Positions 23,896 through 34,354 of a stretch of 64,000 nucleotides of DNA are shown one piece after another; position 1 is the stretch's first letter; each line of letters begins with the position of its first letter. Both the position numbers and the translations under genes were made by a program. This stretch comes from Adineta steineri (taxonomy: Eukaryota; Rotifera; Eurotatoria; Adinetida; Adinetidae), in assembly GCA_905250115.1 (NCBI GenBank), contig CAJNOI010000258.1, positions 38,137 to 102,136 on the forward strand. The letters are read 5' to 3'. The notes under the pieces are model-generated. The model saw only the letters and a program-made list of their open reading frames with translations, had not been told where the DNA came from and ran no database searches.

Positions 23896-24366
23896 TGGTT
23901 TCTAAATTTTAATTAGGTCTGATGCACCAATACAATACTGGACCAGAATAGGCTACATTTGTTAACATTATTCAAGCCCTCCTTACATGAAAAATATTTA
24001 TAAGTGTTGTTTTCTAATAATTTGAGAGCACAAGTTTAAGAAGAGCGTTTGAAAAATTATATTGTCAAAGCCAAGAATGAATTTCGTTGAATAAATTTGT
24101 CTACAATGAATCTAAATAAAATTTCTTCTAACACTGAGTGTCATTACTAATGATCGGTAGGTGAGTGAGTGTGGGTGTAGGTATTCTATTTATTTTTTAT
24201 AACAATCCTTATCCGCATCCACACCCGACTCTTTGCTAGGCCAATAGTTTACTAGAGGGTGTGAATGTAGATATTACCATCATTCTACAGCTCAAACCCA
24301 CACATGCAGTTAAGACAATAACTGTTTGATGATTATTTAAATCGATTTGTTGTATTAGATTAAAGA
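23896..24366. repeat. two telomere-like hairpins between a gene and tRNA-Leu
   Basis: The first pair (24155..24232) has GTGAGTGAGTGTGGGTGTAG facing ATCCGCATCCACACCCGACT. The second (24254..24312) has AGAGGGTGTGAATGTAGA facing CTCAAACCCACACATGC. They are adjacent and in the same G-then-C order. The rest of the interval is AT-rich with no gene. Confidence 0.55.
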
Positions 24367-24446
24367 GGCAGCGTGGCCGAGCGGTCTAAGGCGCCGGTTT
24401 AAGGCACCGGTCCGAAAGGGCGTGAGTTCGAATCTCACCGCTGTCA
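24367..24446 (+). tRNA. tRNA-Leu(AAG)
   Basis: Full cloverleaf, 80 nt without CCA. The acceptor stem GGCAGCG pairs with CGCTGTC (one G-U), and the discriminator base is A as expected for Leu. The anticodon stem CCGGT/ACCGG closes a seven-base loop TTAAGGC with anticodon AAG, reading CTT. A long variable arm is present, as in class II tRNAs. The T arm is GTGAG-TTCGAAT-CTCAC. There is no intron. Internal A and B boxes (TGGCCGAGCGG and GTTCGAATC) should drive RNA polymerase III. Confidence 0.95.
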
Positions 24447-24450
24447 CTAC

Positions 24451-24457
24451 TTTTTTT
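24451..24457 (+). terminator. RNA polymerase III terminator of tRNA-Leu
   Basis: Seven T residues begin five bases after the tRNA 3' end. Confidence 0.8.
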
Positions 24458-25193
24458 GTCTCCTGTCTCTTTGTGACTATATACAAAAAATAAATTTACA
24501 ATTTTTGCAGTTGATGTTAAACGGTAATTGTAACAGATTACATTCGTTCCCATCCACTATCAAGGATATTTGCCAGAGACATGCGTATTCATGTCGATTA
24601 TTCTTTTTCTTTTCTCTATTTGGTCTTACATTTATTATTGATTCATTCGTTGAATAAAAAACAAGCGAGTAAATTGTTTTAGATTGTTTTGAGGTATGCA
24701 AAAAATATTTGAATAGAGAATTATACGAATATGTCATATTTTTATACCATCTAATGCTTTCGAATCATCGTTTTTTCATCAACCTCATTTATTCTAATAA
24801 TCGAAAAAAAGTTTATTTTGAAGAAAAGAAAGTTGATTAGAATCAAGTCACTTATATGAATAATAATTCTGATTCACCAATCCTGGAGAAGATATGTCTG
24901 TTCAATAATATATGAAAGAACAGTCAAGACAATATATATAAATCTAGTTAATAAACTTTTGTCATTTTCTTTCTTGTACTATAGTCACTGTAAAAAAAAA
25001 TAAAGTCATCAATGAACTATTAAATATATCCAATTTGACGTATTACATGGAATATATGATTCTAGTATCTATTCATTTTATTTTTAATAAGTAACAAGAA
25101 AACGTGATTACAATAAAAGAAAAAAGAAAATCAGTTCACAATAAACAACAACAACTAAATCTATTCAATGTTTAAACCATAAAAATAAGATAT
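24458..25193. other. AT-rich intergenic region
   Basis: No gene seen. The 3' end of the downstream minus-strand gene lies at its right border. Confidence 0.45.
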
Positions 25194-25903
25194 TCAACCT
25201 TTATGTCCGCATCGTTGACATGGTGAAGAAGCACCGTATGTACCTAAAATAAATTCTGTATATAATTAATATCATAAAATAATAATAATACTTACATTTA
25301 TTACATTTTTTACAATGCCATTCTCTCCAATCTTTACATCGTCGACATTCAATACAATGCCATCCACAATCTTCTTCTATAATATCATTACGACAAAATG
25401 AATAATAAAATGTCGATCCGCCTTCAGATAAAAGCATTCGAAGAAATGATTGAATTAAAGGCATTCTTTCATATTTAGCAGTACTTTTCCATTCTACTGT
25501 CCATTCTTGAAATTCTTCATCATCTAAACACATTTCTCGATAACTAGAAAGAAAATCAAATCGTAATTAACTCAACAAATTAATTAACTACTTACTTAAA
25601 ATTTCGTTTGATGCGTTGAAGTAATGCATAACGATCAATTGTTTGTAATTCATCAAGATTTTTAGCTTTTTTAGTAAGCCATCGAGCAAAACAAGGATGT
25701 ACAGTACATTTTTCATTTTCACCAAAAAAATAGTCCATATGATTGAATATATTTTCACATGATACATCAGAAGAACGTGTTGAACAATCACATTTGTCCT
25801 TTTCTTCTTCTTCATTGAGATTTAACTGTTCTATTTCAGTAATTATTGCACTTGCACCTGTATTTTGTAATTCATCATCATCTGAAATTTCTTCGTTCGA
25901 CAT
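25194..25903 (-). CDS. small Cys-rich zinc-ribbon-like protein, unknown
   Basis: Three exons: 25903..25596, 25543..25296 and 25243..25194, joined by 52-bp introns with GTAAGT donors. They give 201 residues with a continuous frame. The N-terminal 50 residues are acidic ([20 protein letters not shown]). A middle helical segment contains [17 protein letters not shown]. The C-terminal 60 residues hold a dense Cys/His array: [25 protein letters not shown] and [10 protein letters not shown], consistent with two or three zinc knuckles. The last exon supplies the final CxxC, which supports the model. I do not recognise the family. A nuclear or protein-binding role is possible but unsupported. Confidence 0.7.
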
Positions 25904-26313
25904 TGTCGTTTGTTTATATAAAAATGAAATCGACTTATCGAAAAAGATAAGATAATTTGTTTCTGTTCTCTAACGAATTGAACGAAGAATATATAATTAA
26001 ATATAATATAGACGGCCAATTAGTACAATTAGAATTTATGTATACTGATTTTGAATCTCTCTTTTTTACTGAATATCGAATTTCCACGTTTTATCATTTG
26101 AAACTTTTCAATAAATAAAATATTTCTTTAAAATATAAAAAAATTCTTGAAGATAATTTTTTTCATGAATAGATGACGCTATAAAATGGTCTAAGAATTT
26201 ATTAGATATCAAGTTACGTAAAGTTTAAATGGAAAATCTATACTAGTTTATTGTTAATATGAATGATAAGACTTTAAAAAAATGTGTTTATCGTTTTTAC
26301 AGAAGTTTTTTTT
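25904..26313. other. intergenic region
   Basis: AT-rich, no gene seen. It lies between the 5' end of the Cys-rich gene and the 3' end of the oxidoreductase gene, both on the minus strand. Confidence 0.45.
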
Positions 26314-27490
26314 CTAGTTGTTTGTTGTTTCAGCCAATGTATAAACCAACTTTTCAGCTGTTACTTTATTGTCCATCATTTGTTTAAATCCATGTTCAAC
26401 TGCATTAAGTCCGCCTGATATTTTACATACTTTGTTTGGTTTAACAAGACCTTCTGGTAATAAGACATCCGTTAATAGTTTATAGAATTTTTCAGCAAAT
26501 TCTTTATCTTGTGGTTTTGCTGGATAATCTTGACCAAAAACATGCATAGATCGTCCAAAAGTCGTATACATCATAACTGGACGTTCCTTAACATGTGATG
26601 GTATTTCATTTGATACACCAGGTAGAACAGTAGCTACTTGAGAATTATTACCTGTTAGCGTAGCACATACTTGTACTATTGATTCCTTTTCTGATATACA
26701 ATCAATAGCATAAGCTAAATTGTCTTTCGCTGCTTGTTTTATCTGTGAGACAACGTTAGCATCTTTATAATTGAAACAAACATCAGCACCAAGTTCTTTT
26801 AAATAATCATGACGAGCAGGTGATGCTGTAGTAATGACATAACATCCGGCTGCTTTAGCCAATTGAATTGAATATTGACCAACACTCGTACTACCAGCCC
26901 AAATAAGAACAGGTACTTGAGAAGTGGCAGGTGGAAGTGGTAATTTCATTTCATGAAATAAACCGAGAGCTGCAGTAATTGAAGCTAGTGGAATAGTTGC
27001 AGCTGCTTCTGGTGATATTGTAGATGGAAAACGAAAGACAAGCGATGCTTCTTGAACGACATATTCAGAATAAGCACCACGAACATCGAACTGAGGATCT
27101 TGACCACCATGAACACATCCAGCTACACGTTCACCTTTTGTATAATTACCTAAACATATAATAGCAAACAGTAAACTTTTATTACCTAAATAAATTAATA
27201 TATAAAGATACTAACCAATAGCTTCTTTGCCAATTTCAGCAACTTCACCCGAAAAATCGCAACCAACAATAGATCCCGGTTTAGCCATACCATAATGAAC
27301 ATGTTTCCAATCTGTTGGATTTTGAGCAACGTGAGTCACTTTAATCAGAAGATCTTTAGGACCATATTTAGGTAGCTAATCGAATATAAAATAAATTGTA
27401 TCGTATGATTCAACAACAAATGTTATTACTTACATCAAATTTTTCAATAACAAGTTGCTTATTTTCACGTACGACGAGTGCGACGGGCAT
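26314..27490 (-). CDS. medium-chain dehydrogenase/reductase (ToxD/enoyl-reductase-like)
   Basis: Three exons: 27490..27434, 27375..27216 and 27149..26314, with short GT-AG introns; 350 residues. An N-terminal GroES-like fold includes NPTDWKHVHYGMAKPGSIVG and GCDFSGEVAEIGKEA. The Rossmann domain has the NADPH-binding stretch VLIWAGSTSVGQYSIQLAKA (a GxxxxG-type turn rather than AXXGXXG) and ends with GGLNAVEHGFKQMMDNKV. Catalytic zinc ligands of alcohol dehydrogenases are absent, so it belongs to the zinc-free quinone-oxidoreductase/enoyl-reductase side of the superfamily. NPTDWK plus GCDFSG is the pattern I associate with fungal ToxD-like trans-enoyl reductases. It probably reduces an enone or quinone with NADPH in the cytosol; the substrate is unknown. 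Confidence 0.85.
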
Positions 27491-28642
27491 GATCAATGTA
27501 TTAATGTTAGTATAAAGCGTAAAATAAAATGAAGTAATACAAGTGAATGTCTACCTTTTTCTTATATTTATACGGAGCACACTATTTCTTTTCTTTTTTT
27601 TCATCTTCATGATACTATTCGCTGATTATCCTTTTTCTTTTCTCTCATTCTCGCCGTTATTCGAAAGTTCATTCATCGTCAAAACGAATGCATCGTAAGC
27701 ACACATGTTAAATCGATTCTTTTGTTGTGGTATGAGTGTAAATGAAATAGAATAACCACACCCTCCATTGTGCTAGACAATAAAAATGAAGGTTGACTTA
27801 AAACGAAATAAACTAAACATATTTAGTGTATACACGCGCCATCTTTTGATAGAAAATTTTTTTAAACTAATTCAGTAGCTAAAACAAATTTCAAAGACAA
27901 TAATAGGACTATTTGTTCTATCATCATTTCAAAGCCTATAGGTTTGACAACTTTACATATCTTATAAAGGTTGTAGTATTCTACTAATGAGCATGAATCA
28001 ATCAAGCACAACACATTTCAATTTGTTTTTTTAAATATTACATATGGCTGCTATTTTATCTTTTATCTAAGTAAAATTCAGTGATAACCTGTTCTTTATA
28101 ACAATGTGATAGAAATACAAGTACGAATACAGAAATTCTGAATCTATTTATCTAATAATAAAAATGTAATATACATTATTGATGTGAGTAGACATATATT
28201 GTTATTTGTATCATTTTCATATGGATTGTAATTCAAGTTAATTATTTATTTTCTAATAGACAACGTCTTTTTAAGTTATGAAAAGCTTAACAAAATCACA
28301 ATACATCTGAATATTCATTTCTTAATTATTCTCATGGTAACTGTAGTTTCTGATTATTGTATCTGAATCATTTCTTTTCTTCTCTCGTTCTTGACTTTTT
28401 TTTTGTGTTCTGCTTATAAGACTTGTATTGACAGAAGTGTTAAACAAAATAAGTTCAACAACAACAAAAAAAAATGAGCGTCTACTTGTAGCTTTTCTCG
28501 TCGGTTACAGAGAGAGAGAGAGAAAAAAGAGAAGTATACTTCTTATTATAAAGTGCACAAACTATTTTTTCTTGGTAACGAGCGGTCGGTAACATTTGGT
28601 TAATTTTCATCGGTATTACTAAATACATACATACACATAACT
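27491..28642. other. divergent promoter region
   Basis: The oxidoreductase and stefin-like genes are transcribed away from each other across this 1.15-kb AT-rich gap. An (AG)n run occurs near 28510-28525, about 120 bp before the stefin ATG. I found no gene. Confidence 0.4.
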
Positions 28643-29256
28643 ATGTCGGATGAACAATTGAACAATATGGGACCAGTTATGGTTTGTTGACAGATAATTG
28701 AAATGTTTAAATGAATTATATTTATCTCTTCTTTTTTCTAGGATGCAACACCTGAAATTCAAGCACTAAGGTATATTATTTATCATACAATTAAATGTAC
28801 TTTTATCATCACTTTTTGTTTTTTAAACAGTGAACGTCCAGAAATAAGAGAAGCTGCGATCGATGCTTTACATAAGAAACATCGTGAGAATCGTGTACAT
28901 CACTTTACTGAAGAACACCGGGAAAAACATATAAATAATTGGCAGTGAGTTACTCTGCATTGTTTTTAATTCTATTTCTCGAAATCATATAGAGTAACCA
29001 AATATGCTGAAGAACCGGTAGCTTATGGCGTCAATTATTTCATGAAAGTATCTATTGGTGATGGTTTATTTATTCATATTCGTGTTCATCGGCAAGAACA
29101 CCAGAATATATATGATTTTTATTCATTACATGAAACATTTAAACATAATGAGGCAACATGCATTTTTACAGAAGGTATATGAAAAATTTAATTAGAAAGA
29201 AAGTTAAAAATTTCTCCTTTTTTTTAGCTGATCCATTAACATATTTCAATTACTAA
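28643..29256 (+). CDS. stefin (type 1 cystatin)-like protein
   Basis: Five short exons: 28643..28681, 28742..28770, 28831..28944, 28993..29174 and 29228..29256. All borders are GT-AG, introns are 48-60 bp, and 393 coding bases give 130 residues. The protein has no signal peptide, like cytosolic stefins. The opening DATPEIQAL matches the stefin start (PATPEIQ) that wedges into the papain active site. The central hairpin reads EPVAYGVNYFMKV where stefins have QVVAGxNYxxKV, so the QxVxG loop is altered to PVAYG. GLFIHIRVHRQ matches the following (Y/F)(I/V)HL(K/R)VF strand. It should inhibit cysteine cathepsins in the cytosol, though the loop change may alter affinity. An inserted basic segment (KKHRENRVHHFTEEHREKH) lengthens the helix. 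Confidence 0.8.
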
Positions 29257-29649
29257 AATTAGTCGATCCATCACCAAAATTATGAAATGACTCGCTTCGC
29301 ACACTAACTCATATATTGCTTTTTGCATTTAGATAAATATATTTATATTTCTATTATTAACAACAAATATTGTTTGTATAGTTACTCGGAGAAAAGCTGA
29401 TTAGTGCAGCTTGTTTCAAGCTTAAATTTACTAGTTCTCATGTCTTTTTCTTAGCGAGAAGAAAACAAAGCAAAAGCATTGCTATCAGTTCATCATATAT
29501 TTGATTAATAAGAAGAATAGGTCTATTAAGATATTGAATAAACTATTTCAATTGTCTTTTTTATTTATAATACTAATGTTGCATACACTAAACAACACTA
29601 TATGAAATCAAACAGTCTATAAAGTCATGGATGAAAGTGACATTCTTAA
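29257..29649. other. convergent 3' intergenic gap
   Basis: The stefin-like and NHL genes end towards each other here. AT-rich, no gene. Confidence 0.4.
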
Positions 29650-31635
29650 TTAATAGCGTACGAATTTTTGAATGCGATTGTTATTGGTATCAGCTACATA
29701 TAAATTAAGTTGACTATCCAATGCTAAACCATATGGATTATACAGATGAGTAGCATTGGAACCTTGTGAGTTGGTGACACCGGCAATGGTTGAAGCAATC
29801 GATTGATTTGATGGATAGAATTGAATTCTATGATTTCCTGCATCTGCAACATACATATTTCCCATTGGATCAAGTGTCATTCCAATAGGATAATAAAGAA
29901 GTGTAGACGTAGTACCAGCTAATGAATTTAAACTACCAGCAATCAGCGTCCACTTACTATCACCTATTGTCCATCGAACAATATTGTTCGCTAAATAATT
30001 AACAATGATTAGACTATTCGATAAAGAATCGAAATAAACACTTATGGGACCATCTAGTTGTGTATAATTTGTTCCACCACCATTTCCGCCAGCAACCACA
30101 GTTCCAAAAGTTGCATTTGACAGGTAGCTCATTATTCTATTATTGCCAAAATCTGCTACATAAAGTGTATCCGAACTTGAGTCTCGTGAAATCCCATATG
30201 CATTATACAATGCATAGTTTGAGGAACCAGCGGTATCTGACAAGATGAAGATTTATTATTTATTTAATTAAATATTTTTCTTATTCACTCACTATTGCCA
30301 GCGATTAGTGTTCCTGAAATAGCATTTCTAGGCCAAAAAAGAACTCTTGAATTGCCAGAATCTGCTATGTAGAGATTACTATTTGAATCAACGATAATAC
30401 CAGCTGGTAGGTGCAACTGATTTAAACCTACACCCACCGTACAATTTTTTTCTCCGGCAATAGTTGATCCGTTTGATGCTCCTCTAAGCCAGGATTGAAC
30501 CCTATAACATCCGTAATCAGTAATATAAAGTGTGTTATCATAATCGATTGCCAAACTAAACGGATTAGTTAAACGATCAGCAGCAGCACCAGGTAATCCC
30601 GTAATTCCAGCAACCGTGATGCCCACTGGATTCCAACGTAATACAGCGTTAGTAGCTATTTACATAAAAACAAGGAAATTTACTTAACTGTCTTTATTCA
30701 TATTATATCTTACGTTTAATTTTTGTTGTTTTTGACTTTGTTAGAATCATCGTAGGAACTATAATAATAGTTATTAACAATAACAAACCAATTATCAGTG
30801 ACAAAAGTATACATAAAGGTGAACATCTATAAAAAAAAAGTCACAAGAAATATATATATAGTTATTCGTAAAACAATGTATTACTTTTTCTTTTTCTTTT
30901 CATTTGGATGACGATGATGGTCTTTTGTGACATCAAAACGATTAGATGATGAATATAATGACTAAGTTTATTCAACAAGTAATATAAGAACGAGAGAAAA
31001 AGTTTTAAGGGTGGGAGATTATTAAGAATCCTTCAAGTATGTATAGTCTTCAAAATCTATCCTAGAGCTATCATGATTCAATAAACTTTCAACTTACTTT
31101 AGTGTCTATCAATTTTAAACTATTAAGTGTTTTCGTTGAATGAGCATCAAATTGTGGTGTAACTCGATTTGAATGATCATATCTCCATTTGTTTTGACTT
31201 TGCTAGAATAATAAAGAAAAGAAAATGAAATAATTATTTTCTACAAAACTAAAAGCAGTACTTGTGAAACAGATTCATAATCTTGTCGAAGACTAGTTAG
31301 ACTCATAGAATGTCTTGGTTTTATTGATGGTTCAATAAAGTATTCAGTTCGAGACAATTTTCCAATTTGGTGAGTAGTAAAAGCTGATAGTGGATGTATG
31401 CTGTTATGATATTTTAACGAGCTTTTATCTGTAAGAGGATCTTTATTTATTTGTCGAATGGATGTATGAATTATAGTAGTAGCTTGTGATCCAGTTGTAC
31501 TTAACCCATGTTGCTAAATTAAATATCAGTAAAAATTTAGAAAAATTTGTCTAATAAGTTTACTTTATTTTTCAAAGATCGATGACGACGTTGAAGTTTC
31601 TTAACTACTGGTCGATGTTGTTTATCGTTAATCAT
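29650..31635 (-). CDS. type II membrane protein with extracellular NHL repeats
   Basis: Seven exons: 31635..31564, 31513..31262, 31202..31098, 30961..30885, 30826..30714, 30655..30293 and 30236..29650. All have GT-AG borders, and 1,569 coding bases give 522 residues. The first 170 residues are polar, basic and without a signal peptide. Exon 5 encodes one transmembrane helix (LLSLIIGLLLLLITIIIV, about 174-195), so the C-terminal part should face outside. That part is built of NHL repeats with the signature NxLYVADxGNxRIxxF/W, for example NLYIADSGNSRVLFW, TLYVADFGNNRIMSY and NMYVADAGNHRIQFY, and would form most of a six-bladed propeller. Many N-glycosylation sites support an extracellular side. 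NHL proteins of this kind are abundant in bdelloids; the partner is unknown. Confidence 0.8.
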
Positions 31636-32428
31636 GATTTTACTTCGATTTAAAACAAAGTTTTGTTAATATTCTTCTAACATATATTCTTATATATGAA
31701 TGATTTTGTTTTTTTGAATGAGATGCATCATTTATAACAACGCAAAAAAAAATAATTAAATTTCTTTTTAATAATGTTTGTTTGGAATGGGTTTCTGTGT
31801 TTTTTTGTTTATTTATTATACAACAGAATAGAATGAAAAAGAAAGGACTGGATGAAATTCGAATTAGTTCATTTTCTTTATTCAACACGAAATTATATAT
31901 ACGCACATGTAATTAAAATCTTTAATAATGTATGAAACTTAACTAGATTTTTGAATTTTATTTAATGAAATACGTACTGTAAATATATATATATATGACT
32001 TACTTTCAGAACTCTCTGTTCATATTCCAGTGCATATTCGATCAACTACGAATAAAAACCATACGATAGATTGAATTATAATAATAGAGTTTCACTGTAC
32101 TTTGTTCGTTTGTAAGTCAACAGCATGATGATTAATAAAACTCTTTATGTCAGTATTGATTTGATCAACGATAATGAATAATAACGTAAAGAGAGAAGAA
32201 AATCAAAAGCAATCATTTTGTTTCTTTCAGTTCAAATATTTCATTACTTTTAAGAAAGATGTTCTTGTGCCATTGATTAAAAAAATGAAAAAAAACACAA
32301 AGCAGCAAAATGTTCTTCATCGATCTGTACTCAATGCTTTTGTGATAGAGAAGAAAATCGATCGTACATGGGTTGAATAATAACACATTCCGTTTTGGTC
32401 ATCAAATCTTCAATGAAAAAAACAAACC
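31636..32428. other. AT-rich region upstream of the NHL gene
   Basis: No gene supported. Probably the promoter side of the minus-strand NHL gene. Confidence 0.4.
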
Positions 32429-32465
32429 ATCTTGAGGGTGTGAGCCAAGAGACACTCACACCCCG
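32429..32465. repeat. compact telomere-like hairpin
   Basis: CATCTTGAGGGTGTGAG faces CACTCACACCCC with a spacer of only a few bases. Same family as 9848..9919. Confidence 0.55.
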
Positions 32466-32473
32466 TATTCGGT

Positions 32474-32760
32474 TAAAAGAAGATCTGATACTTTTCGGAC
32501 TGATCTGTCTAATCCACAAGATATCATTATAGATCAATGTGGAAATCTTTACGTGATTGAAATAGATACTGGGATGATTTGATTCAAGTGATCATAAATG
32601 GAGTAAACATAAGTTTTAACGATCAAAATACTTCTTTAGAGAAACCAATTAGCCTGGCGATAGATTTAAAAAATACTCTTTATGTGACGGATCGATTCAA
32701 TCATCGAATTCTTAAGTTTCCGTTCGCTTCTGAGGATCTTTTATTCAAAAATAAAGGTTT
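32474..32760 (+). pseudogene. NHL-repeat gene fragment with a frameshift
   Basis: Two NHL blades in different frames. The first has LSNPQDIIIDQCGNLYVIEI up to a TGA at 32580-32582. The second, one frame over from about 32579, has LEKPISLAIDLKNTLYVTDRFNHRILKF and then decays. The blade pattern matches the NHL gene at 29650, but the strand is opposite and the ends are missing. It reads as a degraded duplicate; a missed tiny intron at the frame change is possible but no convincing donor is present. Confidence 0.6.
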
Positions 32761-32928
32761 TTCTAAGACCAAAAATAGAATTTGTATGTTGATTTCTTCT
32801 TCGTTCCAAATTCAAATAGTCAGCAACATCCATGCCCACACCCTCGCCCAACAGTAAAAGAATTAATATTTTTTTGAGTAATATAAAAATCACTAGCAAA
32901 CGTCGACAACTTGTATTAAAAAAAAGAG

Positions 32929-33000
32929 TTCCGACGCCGGGAATCGAACCCGGGCCTCCTGCGTGAAAGGCAGAAATCCTAACCACTAGACCACGTCGGA
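32929..33000 (-). tRNA. tRNA-Glu(TTC)
   Basis: 72-nt cloverleaf on the minus strand. The acceptor stem TCCGACG pairs with CGTCGGA, followed by discriminator A. The D arm contains GTCTAGTGGTTAGGAT, typical of eukaryotic tRNA-Glu. The anticodon loop CTTTCAC gives anticodon TTC (GAA codons). The T arm is CCGGG-TTCGATT-CCCGG. A run of eight T on the minus strand about five bases downstream (32917-32924 region) should end transcription. Confidence 0.95.
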
Positions 33001-33056
33001 TATATATGAATATCATTATTATTTGTTTATAATTATACTATCGATAATTAACTTCA

Positions 33057-33156
33057 NNNNNNNNNNNNNNNNNNNNNNNNNNNNNNNNNNNNNNNNNNNN
33101 NNNNNNNNNNNNNNNNNNNNNNNNNNNNNNNNNNNNNNNNNNNNNNNNNNNNNNNN
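33057..33156. other. assembly gap (100 N)
   Basis: Exactly 100 N characters, the conventional filler for a gap of unknown length. Order and distance across it are not certain. Confidence 0.99.
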
Positions 33157-33330
33157 TTCCATATTAGTTACGTTCTTAGGAACTGTATAATAGTTCTTTT
33201 GACCAGTTCATCTGAACTTGGAACTATGAACTGTCCTACCCTTACTTATGAACGAAAAATAAACGTATTATATTTATTGAATGAAATAAAAGTTTAGAAA
33301 TTTGATCATATTTTGGAAAATAACTGAGTA

Positions 33331-33475
33331 CACCGGGTCGGGTCGGGTCCGGGCCAGCTTATTCGGTCCGGTTCGGTTCCGGGTGGTTAACTAACCGGGT
33401 CGGTTCGGGCCCGGGGGTAAACAAAATCGCCGGTTCGGTTTCGGGTACAAAAAAGTGCACCCGTGCAGGACTCTA
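33331..33475. repeat. GC-rich CGGGT/CGGTT repeat block, possible hAT MITE end
   Basis: A GC island in AT-rich DNA made of repeated CGGGTCGGGTCGGGTCCGG and CGGTTCGGTT units. Its right end reads GTGCACCCGTGCAGGACTCTA. Read from outside in, this is TAGAGTCCTGCACGGGTGCAC, which resembles hAT-type ends and the TAGGGATGTGCAGTG terminus of the MITE at 41110. The matching left end is not visible and may lie in the N gap. Confidence 0.4.
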
Positions 33476-34354
33476 AGTCCGATTGATTTGAGAATTCCTA
33501 GATCAACAATCAAGTCTATTGTTTGGAATAAAATTACAACTAATGATAATGAACTGAAGATTTTCTCATTACTTTCGTTTTCATTTCATCTTGCGTAAAC
33601 ATACGTATGAACATTCTTCCACGAAATTGAAAAAAATCGGGATCATCATTTCCAAGGATATCAAATTACGCTAAGTGAAGGCAAAGAATCGAAAAATCTG
33701 TGACATCTATACAAGATATCATTAAAAAAACCTTTTTATTACTCAAAAAGTAGAAGGGGGTATGAATGTGGATATGAATACTGTACTCGCCTAGCACCCA
33801 TGCACATCCTCAATGAGTAGATTCTACCAACATGTGTTATTTGTTTCATTTTCTAATTGCAGAAATACAAAAAACAAGAAGTATGTGCGTGTGCGTCTGA
33901 GTAATCTGTTTTTACAGTCACCCACATCATTTACAGTAATACAATGTAATTTTTATATCTGATTAATATGGATAGATTAAGATCAATAAATTATTCTGTT
34001 CTTTAAGAACAACACTATTTAAAGTATATATATATACTTGAAAAAGAATTTTTTATATTTATATCAAAACACCATGTGTGAATACTGATGTGTCTTTATT
34101 TTTAATGTTTTGCAATTACATGTCTTTCTTGGACACGTAAATTTCAATACGTTGGCATTGTTTCCTTATGTTTTTATGAGTCATTTTGTCGTCATCGATA
34201 TTTCATGACTCAATATACATTAATACGTTCTGTTCTATGCTTTTCTGTTCTTTACAATGGCCATATATAACACATGTTCTGTTAAATAACATTTACATTT
34301 TTTTTCTTATTTTCTTATTTTCTTATAGACACATACGTCTTTTGCAATACTATC
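33476..34354. other. intergenic region with one telomere-like hairpin
   Basis: A decayed G-rich/C-rich pair at 33751..33815 (GGGGGTATGAATGTGGAT facing CACCCATGCACATCC). The remainder is AT-rich. A pyrimidine tract and TTCTTATAG just before 34340 could be a 5'-leader splice acceptor for the next gene. Confidence 0.45.
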
